A DNA stretch of 5,556 nucleotides, taken from assembly GCA_003249585.1 (NCBI GenBank), contig QKIM01000502.1, positions 1-5,556 of the forward strand, written 5' to 3'. Positions 1-5,112 of the stretch are shown one piece after another (position 1 is the first letter of the stretch; each line of letters opens with the position of its first letter). The translations under genes and the position numbers were made by a program. Under the pieces are notes generated by a model. The model worked only from the letters and a program-made list of their open reading frames with translations, ran no database searches and was not told the origin of the DNA. This stretch comes from Deltaproteobacteria bacterium. Its GTDB lineage: Bacteria; Myxococcota_A; Polyangia; HGW-17.

Positions 1-773
1 AGCAGCATCGCGTCTCGGAGGCCGAGACGGGACTCGAGGCGCTCAAGGTGCTGGCGGAAAACGATTTCGACGTGGTGCTCATGGATGTACAGATGCCTGA
101 GCTGGACGGCGTGTCCGCGGCGCGGATCATCCGCCAGATCGAGAGGGGGGATCTCATGATCCCCGAGCTCACGCCCCAACTCGCGGCGGCCCTGATGAAA
201 CGTCTCAAGGGCGGGCACCTGAGTATCATCGCCGTGACCGCCCATGCCCTGGGCAAGGATCGCGAGCGGTGTATGGAGGCGGGAATGGACGACTACCTTT
301 CCAAGCCGCTGCTTCCCGAGAAGATCCTCGCGTCCATCTATCGGACGGTATACAGCTTCGGACAGGAGGGCGAGATCAAGAAGGCGCTGCTCAAGGATGA
401 ACCCGAAGCCTCTGGCCCCGTCTTCAACACCAACGTGGAAATCTCGCCTCGTGACCGGTCCATCGTCTGGCTCATGGAGAACCACGGGCTCGACATGGCA
501 GAGATCGAGATGCTGCTCATCGAGTCCGTCCCCGTCCTGCTCGCCGGACTCGAGGAACTCAAGCAGGCACTCCAGTCCGTGGACATGGCCTTTGTCGCAA
601 AAAAAGCCCACTGGATCAAGGGGGGGATCCTCGCCCTGGGACTGGAACGCGAGGGGGAGATGTGCAAGGCGCTTGAGTTGATCGCCAGAGGGGACGCCAC
701 AGGGGACGTCTGGGAGTTGGTGGACCAGGTCGAGCGGGCCGTCTCTCTGTTGTCGTCGACTCCCGGCAAGTGA
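1..773 (+). CDS. Receiver (REC) plus Hpt domain C-terminal part of a hybrid sensor histidine kinase (5' end outside window)
   Basis: The reading frame is open from base 3 to the TGA at 771-773, and REC-like sequence (HRVSEAETGLEAL) precedes the first possible start (GTG at 48), so this is the 3' part of a longer gene. Numbering from that GTG, the receiver has its phospho-acceptor Asp13 in VVLMDVQMPELDG, the conserved switch segment AVTAHA (62-67) and the Lys86 of LSKPL. An Hpt four-helix domain follows at about 135-236, with phospho-accepting His188 in AHWIKGGILALGL. REC-Hpt order is typical of phosphorelay hybrid kinases: phosphate moves from a kinase His (not visible) to the REC Asp to the Hpt His, and then to a separate response regulator. 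The kinase and sensor domains are inferred to lie upstream; a stand-alone REC-Hpt protein is possible. About 18 extra residues sit between receiver helix 3 and strand 4. Confidence 0.9.
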   Translation, partial: QHRVSEAETGLEALKVLAENDFDVVLMDVQMPELDGVSAARIIRQIERGDLMIPELTPQLAAALMKRLKGGHLSIIAVTAHALGKDRERCMEAGMDDYLSKPLLPEKILASIYRTVYSFGQEGEIKKALLKDEPEASGPVFNTNVEISPRDRSIVWLMENHGLDMAEIEMLLIESVPVLLAGLEELKQALQSVDMAFVAKKAHWIKGGILALGLEREGEMCKALELIARGDATGDVWELVDQVERAVSLLSSTPGK

Positions 774-777
774 ATAT

Positions 778-805
778 TTGCTATTTGGTGGTGCGGGGGT
801 ATAAA
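778..805 (+). promoter_or_regulatory. Possible sigma70-like promoter for the SUMF1-domain gene
   Basis: TTGCTA at 778-783 (4 of 6 to the -35 consensus) and TATAAA at 800-805 (5 of 6 to the -10 consensus) are separated by 16 bases. Transcription would begin at about 811-813, essentially on the ATG at 811, so this promoter would give a leaderless or nearly leaderless mRNA. The alternative is readthrough from the signalling gene that ends 37 bases upstream, since no terminator is visible between them. Chance similarity is possible. Confidence 0.35.
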
Positions 806-810
806 AGGCC

Positions 811-1716
811 ATGCTCTTTTTTGCCCTTCTCAGCCAGCTCTTTTCCCCGTCCTATCGAATTGCGACCCCCTGCGGTGACGTCCCGCCTGGGATGAGCTGT
901 GTCCCCGGTGGATGGTTCATTCGCGGCGCCAATGACCGAAGACGGGATCAGCGGTCCCAGGCAAAGATCTATGTGGATACCTTCTGGATCGACCGGTACG
1001 AGGTCACCGCTGGAGAGTACGACCGCTGTGTCCGCCACGGCCGATGCGCCTACCAGAAGACCAACTATGACCACTTCTGCGATGAGGATCAACCAAAGGT
1101 GGGGCTCAGTTGGTATGCGGCGCGCAACTACTGCCGTGTGCATCTGGGGGACCTCCCTACAGAGTCGCAATGGGAGAAGGCGGCCCGAGGCCCCGATGGT
1201 GACCTGTATCCATGGGGGAACGCTCCCGTGACCTGTGAGCTCGCGGTGATCAAGAACGCCAAGGGGCGCGGATGCGGTCGCAAGGCCGTCTCGAGGGAAA
1301 AGGGCAGGACCTCCAACGTGGGAAGCCGCCGTGCGTACAGATATGGACTCTACGATATGATCGGGAATACCGATGAATACGTCCTCGACTGGTATTCGGA
1401 GAGCTATGACCACTGCGGCGCCCTCTGTTTCGGAGAGAATCCCCGGGGCCCCTGCAACGGTGATGAGCACTGCCCTGGGTACAAAGAGCGGGTAGTCCGA
1501 GGTGGATCCTGGTACTGGGGGGCCGCCCATGCCTACGGCAGCTACCGCCGGGGACACTTCCCCTCCCAGAAACGGATCTATCATCACTTCGGTTTTCGAT
1601 GTGCCCGCGCCGTCGCCTCCCCCCATGCAGAGGTCGCTTCGCTGGTCAACAGTGTGGTCGGTCCCTCGGCGCGGCTGGGCGCGAAGGTCGCCGGATCCTT
1701 CCTAAAATGCTTCTAG
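811..1716 (+). CDS. SUMF1/FGE-sulfatase-fold protein, Cys-rich, probably exported and without formylglycine-generating activity
   Basis: This 301-residue protein carries the signatures of the formylglycine-generating-enzyme fold (SUMF1) in order: VPGGWFIRG (31-39), FWIDRYEVTAGEYDRCV (58-74), VGLSWYAARNYC (97-108), LPTESQWEKAARG (115-127), YPWGN (133-137), YGLYDMIGNTDEYVLDWY (168-185), RVVRGGSW (227-234) and FGFRCAR (260-266). In true FGE the segment after GGS(F/W) holds the two catalytic cysteines (CHxSYC). Here that segment reads YWGAAHAYGSYRR and has neither, so sulfatase activation is unlikely and a binding or scaffold role, or another reaction, is inferred. There are 14 cysteines, suggesting disulfides outside the cytoplasm. 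The N-terminus is mildly hydrophobic (MLFFALLSQLF) but has no basic n-region, so the signal peptide is weak. ATG 811 is the first start after an in-frame TAA at 802-804; AAAAGG lies only two bases before it. The 3' end overlaps the convergent VWA gene by 15 bases. Confidence 0.88.
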   Translation: MLFFALLSQLFSPSYRIATPCGDVPPGMSCVPGGWFIRGANDRRRDQRSQAKIYVDTFWIDRYEVTAGEYDRCVRHGRCAYQKTNYDHFCDEDQPKVGLSWYAARNYCRVHLGDLPTESQWEKAARGPDGDLYPWGNAPVTCELAVIKNAKGRGCGRKAVSREKGRTSNVGSRRAYRYGLYDMIGNTDEYVLDWYSESYDHCGALCFGENPRGPCNGDEHCPGYKERVVRGGSWYWGAAHAYGSYRRGHFPSQKRIYHHFGFRCARAVASPHAEVASLVNSVVGPSARLGAKVAGSFLKCF

Positions 1717-3240
1717 GACGGCACTGATCTCCATCATGTCGGGATCCTCCGACGTCTCGAGGTACGTATTGATCTGGCCCAGGAGGTCCAGTCTCCGGGT
1801 TTCCTGGTCCTCGGCTGACAGGGAGCTCGCGTTTACCAGCAGGCGCGCGTAGGCGATGACGAGGTCGGCCTTCTCAAGGTTTGTCGCAGGTGCCAAGAGC
1901 AGCTCGGACAGGGTAAGGGTCCGGCTCAGGGTGCGAGGTTCCCCGGAGAAGGGGCTCTGCCAGGTCGCCGTGAAGATGAAGCCGGTCTCCTCTTCCTCGG
2001 AGCCGCAGTCCTCGAGCTGGAGATGATAGAGCATGGAGTCGTTGGGTGAGAGGTGCTGGGGCCTCACCTCGGTGGGGATGGAACTGATCTGTTCGCCATG
2101 GAACTCACGCACCACGAACATGGAGGGCAGGGTCACCTGAAGACGGACGTTGAGGGCCGCGATTTCGGTGTTGGCGTAGACCCGGCTGCCGCTGAACATC
2201 TTCTCGGCCTCTGCGGCGTCGGGGATATAGAGATAGGCTCCCTTGCCCAGGTCGGTGACCGTGTCCATGAACTCGTGATCAAAGATGTCCGAGGTGCCAA
2301 GGCCAATGAGGAAGATTCCGTCGCCTTCTTCTTTCGCTGCCTCCTGGCCGATGAGATCGGCCTCGGTTACACCGACGTTGGCGTTGCCGTCTGAGATGAG
2401 GATGACCCTGTTGAGATAGGCGGTGGAGTAGTTGGCGTTGGCGATCTCGTACGCCTTCACCAGGCCGCGATAGAGATTTGTCGCGCCGCTGGCGGACAGC
2501 TGGGACAGGCTCTGGGACACGGTCTGGTCGTCGGGCCCCTGGATCACGTGCTGGGAGAGCAGGGTATGGGTGTAGAAGTCCCAGTCGACGATGGAGACCA
2601 CGTCGCCGGGCTCCATGGCCGCGCAGATGGTTCTCACGATGTCTTTGGCGGTCTCGAGGGGGGTGCCGTCCATGGAGCCGGAGGTGTCGATGCTGAAGGT
2701 GAAGTTGAAGGGGCGTCGCCCGGCGGCGGAAACTTTGTAGGCCGTGAGTCCCACAAGGAGACGGTAGCTTCCGTCAGGGTCCTGGGCGAGCTCAGGGTTG
2801 ATGGCCAGGGAACCCGGAGTCCCAGACGTGAAATCAAAGGAGTAGTAGTTGAGGAATTCGTATTCCCTCGGTGGTATCCCGGCGAGGTCCGCACGGGTGA
2901 CGGCGCGGTCCAGGATCAACTCCCTGAGCCAGGCGGGCTGGGCCTGGGAGTTGGAGTCATCGGCGCTCATGAAATAGGTCGACGGTTCCGGACGGGCATC
3001 CAGACACAGGAGGCTGGTCCGATCGTCAGCCGTGGAGTTGTTGAGGTTGTTCGTGTTGTTTGCGTTGTTGTTATTGTTCGAGTTGTTGAGGTTGTTCGTG
3101 TTGCTGGTGTTGTTGGTGTTGTTGGTCGTATTGTTGACGTTGTTCCAGTTGTTGGAGTTGTTGGAGTTGTTCGCCGAGTCGTCGCCGGCGGAACAGCCCG
3201 AAAATATAATGAAGATGATAAGTTGCGCGAGGTGTCTCAT
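1702..3240 (-). CDS. YfbK-like von Willebrand factor A domain lipoprotein with Asn-rich spacer
   Basis: This 512-residue protein starts with a lipoprotein signal peptide (lipobox FSGC, lipidated Cys16). A 45-residue Asn-rich spacer (24-68) follows. Residues about 88-172 resemble the N-terminal region of YfbK-type proteins (REYEFLNYYSFDF). The VWA domain spans about 177-350 with a complete MIDAS: DTSGS (Asp185, Ser187, Ser189), Thr254 in SGATNLYRG and Asp284 in LISDGNANVGV. A beta-rich C-terminal part (about 355-512) matches the usual YfbK layout. VWA domains with an intact MIDAS bind divalent metal and usually mediate protein-protein contact; YfbK-type proteins have no well-established function. 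The Asn spacer probably holds the domain away from the membrane. The start is the only ATG after an in-frame stop at 3271-3273, but no good Shine-Dalgarno precedes it. The stop overlaps the convergent SUMF1 gene. It is divergent from the operon at 3525. Confidence 0.92.
   Translation of the reverse strand: MRHLAQLIIFIIFSGCSAGDDSANNSNNSNNWNNVNNTTNNTNNTSNTNNLNNSNNNNNANNTNNLNNSTADDRTSLLCLDARPEPSTYFMSADDSNSQAQPAWLRELILDRAVTRADLAGIPPREYEFLNYYSFDFTSGTPGSLAINPELAQDPDGSYRLLVGLTAYKVSAAGRRPFNFTFSIDTSGSMDGTPLETAKDIVRTICAAMEPGDVVSIVDWDFYTHTLLSQHVIQGPDDQTVSQSLSQLSASGATNLYRGLVKAYEIANANYSTAYLNRVILISDGNANVGVTEADLIGQEAAKEEGDGIFLIGLGTSDIFDHEFMDTVTDLGKGAYLYIPDAAEAEKMFSGSRVYANTEIAALNVRLQVTLPSMFVVREFHGEQISSIPTEVRPQHLSPNDSMLYHLQLEDCGSEEEETGFIFTATWQSPFSGEPRTLSRTLTLSELLLAPATNLEKADLVIAYARLLVNASSLSAEDQETRRLDLLGQINTYLETSEDPDMMEISAVLEAF
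3034..3171 (-). repeat. Degenerate AAC-rich triplet tract encoding the Asn-Asn-x spacer
   Basis: On the minus strand this tract is a degenerate 9-base pattern, AAC AAC xxx, encoding mostly Asn-Asn-(Ser/Thr/Leu/Val/Trp). By hand count 30 of the 45 residues at positions 24-68 are Asn, nearly all written AAC, with two AAT. The varied third residue shows it has diverged rather than being a clean microsatellite. It lies just after the lipid-anchor Cys of the VWA protein and stays in frame throughout. Confidence 0.9.
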
Positions 3241-3270
3241 GTCGGGCGTCCCGGGTTGATATTTCTTACA

Positions 3271-3299
3271 TAGTTAAGCATCCCCCGTGTGTTTGTCAA
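3271..3299 (-). promoter_or_regulatory. Possible promoter for the VWA lipoprotein gene
   Basis: Reading the minus strand, a perfect TTGACA lies at 3299-3294, followed after 17 bases by TAACTA at 3276-3271, a poor -10 match (2 of 6). A one-base shift gives AACTAT (3 of 6). The position, about 30 bases before the ATG at 3240, fits a short leader. The call rests almost wholly on the -35 box. Confidence 0.35.
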
Positions 3300-3453
3300 C
3301 AGTAATAATAATCGCTCGGGCCGTGAAGAGGGTGTTCGGTTGCACGGAGGAAGAATCGCAACAGAGTGTTCAGATGCTGCGCCGCCAGATACCCCTCATG
3401 GCCCGCTGATGCAGGAATAAAAGGGGTTATCTCGAGCAGTTGAGTTTTTCTGT

Positions 3454-3482
3454 TTGGCAACTCTCCTGGTTGCCGGTAGAAT
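3454..3482 (+). promoter_or_regulatory. Strong sigma70-like promoter for the envelope operon
   Basis: TTGGCA at 3454-3459 (5 of 6 to TTGACA) and TAGAAT at 3477-3482 (5 of 6 to TATAAT) are separated by the ideal 17 bases. Transcription would start near 3489, giving a leader of about 36 bases before the ATG at 3525. This is the best promoter in the window. An inverted repeat lies over the -35 box and the spacer. Confidence 0.6.
3456..3474. promoter_or_regulatory. Inverted repeat in the operon promoter, candidate operator
   Basis: GGCAAC (3456-3461) and GTTGCC (3469-3474) form a perfect 6-base inverted repeat with a 7-base centre. It overlaps the predicted -35 box and most of the spacer, where a bound dimeric repressor would block RNA polymerase. 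The same half-site recurs upstream as GTTGC (3339-3343) and GCAAC (3358-3362). No regulator gene is visible nearby, so the role is inferred from position and symmetry alone. Confidence 0.4.
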
Positions 3483-3514
3483 GATTTGGCTTTGAACAAC
3501 ATCCAAAACTCCTT

Positions 3515-3520
3515 AGGAGG
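3515..3520 (+). promoter_or_regulatory. Shine-Dalgarno AGGAGG that fixes the start at 3525
   Basis: A perfect AGGAGG lies four bases before ATG 3525. The same frame is open further upstream to a TTG at 3486, but that TTG has no ribosome site and would place 13 residues before the lipoprotein signal peptide. The predicted transcription start (about 3489) also excludes it. Confidence 0.85.
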
Positions 3521-3524
3521 CACC

Positions 3525-4340
3525 ATGAAGAACTTCACCCGAATACAGACGACCCTGCTGCTCGTGGGTTCCCTCTTCCTGCTCACGGGATGTCCTGCGA
3601 CAGGCGTGTATCGCACGGCCCACACCCTGGGTGCGGGCGAGTCCGACGTCTCGCTCACCTTCAGCGGGTTCCGCATCACCAAGGTCAACAACGACGAGAC
3701 CTCGGATCCCATCACCATTCCCAACCTCATCCCCGAGCTGGCCTATCATATCGGGCTGGGCAACAACATGGAAGTGGGCGGTCGCGTCGCCCTGGGGTCC
3801 ATGCTCTTCGAGCTCGATTTCAAATACAAGTTCTTCGAGAGCATCGACAAGAAGCTGCATATGGCCATTGCCCCGGCCCTGGGGTACCGGACCTTCCTCC
3901 TTATCGAGGGCGTCAACGTGAACCTGCCGGTCATCATGACCTATGACCTCTCCTCCAACTTCTCCATCAACCTCTTCCTCTACTCGTCCTATATCAACTT
4001 CAAGTCGGCCATGGACGACAGTGAGAGCGACGACTTCAGCGACAACGGAGGATTCATGGCAAACTCCCTCACCATGGGGGGCGGCGTGGGATTCAAATAC
4101 ACGGGAGAGACCTTCTACTTCATGCCCTCGGTGGATATCGGCCGTACGGTCATGAGCTTCGGCGACTACGCCGAGGACGACAGCTTCTCTGTCACCACCA
4201 TGGTGTTCTCCATCACCATGGGCTGGATCGGTGGCAAGGAGATGAAGAAGCTCAAGGCCATGGACACCAAGCTCGACCGTATCGAGAACAAGCTCGATGG
4301 CCGCAACGCACCGCCTCCAGCCGACAATGGTGCCTTCTGA
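3525..4340 (+). CDS. Outer-membrane lipoprotein with beta-barrel-like body and C-terminal coiled coil; family not recognised
   Basis: The protein has 271 residues. It opens with a lipoprotein signal peptide: basic MKNFTR, a hydrophobic core, and lipobox LTGC with Cys23. Residues about 40-235 are alternating beta-strand sequence with Gly/aromatic turns (VGGRVALGSMLFELDFKYKF, SLTMGGGVGFKYTG), typical of a small outer-membrane barrel. One likely surface loop is very acidic (Asp/Ser-rich, 164-173). The last strand seems to be VTTMVFSITMGW. The tail then switches to a charged helix (about 238-258) with Leu243, Met246, Leu250, Ile253 and Leu257 in perfect a/d heptad spacing, followed by a Pro-rich end (APPPADNGAF). 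I know no named family with this layout; the barrel is inferred, not proven, and a periplasmic beta-sandwich is the alternative. It is the first gene of a probable operon, 48 bases before the next gene, with a strong promoter upstream. Confidence 0.85.
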   Translation: MKNFTRIQTTLLLVGSLFLLTGCPATGVYRTAHTLGAGESDVSLTFSGFRITKVNNDETSDPITIPNLIPELAYHIGLGNNMEVGGRVALGSMLFELDFKYKFFESIDKKLHMAIAPALGYRTFLLIEGVNVNLPVIMTYDLSSNFSINLFLYSSYINFKSAMDDSESDDFSDNGGFMANSLTMGGGVGFKYTGETFYFMPSVDIGRTVMSFGDYAEDDSFSVTTMVFSITMGWIGGKEMKKLKAMDTKLDRIENKLDGRNAPPPADNGAF

Positions 4341-4376
4341 GCCCGGCGCACTCTTTCATTCAAGCACTCAACAACT

Positions 4377-4382
4377 GAGGAG
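4377..4382 (+). promoter_or_regulatory. Shine-Dalgarno GAGGAG for the second operon gene
   Basis: GAGGAG sits six bases before ATG 4389. An in-frame TAG at 4383-4385 rules out any earlier start, so this site fixes the N-terminus even though the resulting signal peptide is weak. Confidence 0.8.
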
Positions 4383-4388
4383 TAGACC

Positions 4389-4976
4389 ATGACATCGCTG
4401 ATGATCCTCATCACTTCCCTGACCATGACCATTGATCCCCCCAAGCCGCAGCCCTTTACCTCCGGGACCGATCTGACCATCAATCTCGGCTGGCAGGATG
4501 GCCACGAGGTAACCCCCGACGGGTTCCTCTTCTCCGTAGGCATGCTCACGCAACGAACGGGCAATCGGCGCTGGGCATATGAGCTGGGCTTCGTCTCCCG
4601 CAGCGAGCACTGCCGGTATTACAACAACGAACGGTACTGCGGCAGCGAGTGGGGCATTCACGCCTTCGCAGGCATGAACTGGGATTTCCCCCTCACCACG
4701 GATCGCAAGATCTTCATCTCCCTTCGAGGGGGACTGTTCGCCGCGCTGGGCAACATCGACCGCTATTATTATGATTACTGGGACGATTGGGACGGTGACA
4801 ATGTCTTCATCGCCGCGGGCGCCATGGGCAAGGCCGGGATCTACCTGGAGCTCACCCCCTTCCGATTCGGTCTGGAGATGATGACGGCCATCGGCCCCAG
4901 TCTCGGAACCGAGAGCGGTCTTGACCTGTATCTGCCGGTGAGCGGCCAGTTCACCTTCCACTACATCTTCAGATAG
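4389..4976 (+). CDS. Small exported beta-rich, probable outer-membrane protein; family not recognised
   Basis: The protein has 195 residues. The N-terminus (MTSLMILITSLTMTI) is hydrophobic but lacks the basic residues of a normal signal peptide. The rest is amphipathic beta-strand sequence with Gly/aromatic turns (LTINLGWQDG, WGIHAFAGMNWDF, FISLRGGLFAALG), and the end, SGQFTFHYIFR, resembles a barrel's last strand except that the final residue is Arg, not Phe. Two likely loops stand out. One is closed by Cys75 and Cys84 with four Tyr/Asn residues inside, probably a disulfide. The other, at 124-138, is full of Tyr, Trp and Asp and contains DWDGDN, which looks like a calcium-binding loop. The position 48 bases after a barrel-like lipoprotein gene, with its own good ribosome site, indicates co-transcription and a shared envelope role. 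The function is unknown. Confidence 0.8.
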   Translation: MTSLMILITSLTMTIDPPKPQPFTSGTDLTINLGWQDGHEVTPDGFLFSVGMLTQRTGNRRWAYELGFVSRSEHCRYYNNERYCGSEWGIHAFAGMNWDFPLTTDRKIFISLRGGLFAALGNIDRYYYDYWDDWDGDNVFIAAGAMGKAGIYLELTPFRFGLEMMTAIGPSLGTESGLDLYLPVSGQFTFHYIFR

Positions 4977-5040
4977 CCACACTCAACAACATCGTCCAGC
5001 GCGGGGGGAATCAGCCACACGGCAAAACACGCATGGCCGG

Positions 5041-5078
5041 GGCGCGTGCATGTCGTGCCGTCGGGGCTCACGCGCGCC
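5041..5078. terminator. GC-rich inverted repeat between convergent genes, possible bidirectional transcription stop
   Basis: GGCGCGTG (5041-5048) pairs with CACGCGCGCC (5069-5078) through at least seven perfect base pairs (GCGCGTG with CACGCGC), around a 20-base loop. It lies in the 136-base gap between two converging genes, where a terminator is expected. No T-run follows on either strand, so it is not a canonical intrinsic terminator; it may only stabilise 3' ends. No other terminator is visible in the gap. Confidence 0.35.
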
Positions 5079-5112
5079 AAGAGGCTCCCCCTGTATTATT
5101 CAGTTGTTGGTG

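Larger units (their letters stand above)
3241..3524. other. Divergent intergenic region between the VWA gene and the envelope operon
   Basis: This 284-base region holds the candidate promoters for both directions at its two ends. Between about 3300 and 3450 I see no gene: there is no start codon with a properly placed Shine-Dalgarno, and no tRNA-like fold. It does contain an imperfect inverted repeat, GATACCCCT (3388-3396) against AGGGGTTATC (3422-3431) with one bulged T. It also contains repeated GTTGC/GCAAC half-sites. The length is generous for a locus with otherwise short gaps, so regulation is plausible. Confidence 0.6.
4365..4990 (+). repeat. 11-base direct repeat CACTCAACAAC flanking the second operon gene
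   Basis: CACTCAACAAC occurs at 4365-4375, just before the second operon gene, and again at 4980-4990, just after it. A shorter match (AACAAC) lies at 3495-3500 before the first gene, and the minus-strand copy CAACAACTGA lies at 5109-5100. These are exact but short. They may be traces of gene duplication or coincidence. Confidence 0.45.

Noticed and set aside
800..807. TATAAAAG as an archaeal or eukaryotic TATA box
   Set aside because: All genes in the window are bacterial in style (lipoboxes, REC/Hpt, Shine-Dalgarno sites); a sigma70 -10 element is the simpler reading.
781..1626. Long open frame (281 residues) on the minus strand opposite the SUMF1-domain gene
   Set aside because: The protein is a low-complexity Gly/Val/Ala mix with no domain signature, whereas the plus strand shows an unmistakable SUMF1 fold. 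It is a GC-rich shadow.
2548..3273. Plus-strand open frames opposite the VWA gene, including a Val-rich one and a Leu/Phe-rich one (3032-3259) that resembles a membrane helix
   Set aside because: The hydrophobic stretches are simply the antisense reading of the AAC repeat (GTT as Val, TTG as Leu). The VWA frame has clear motifs.
3346..3376. GGAGG at 3346-3350 as a ribosome site for a small gene in the intergenic region
   Set aside because: The nearest following start codons (GTG 3366, ATG 3374) are 15 or more bases away, and no convincing small protein follows.
3431..3449. Terminator-like hairpin CTCGA-GCAG-TTGAG followed by five T
   Set aside because: The stem has five pairs including one G-T, too weak for an intrinsic terminator, and no upstream transcript on this strand is known for it to end.
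3462..3520. TCTCCT (3462-3467) as an anti-Shine-Dalgarno pairing with AGGAGG (3515-3520), suggesting a riboswitch-like leader
   Set aside because: The predicted transcription start near 3489 leaves TCTCCT outside the mRNA.
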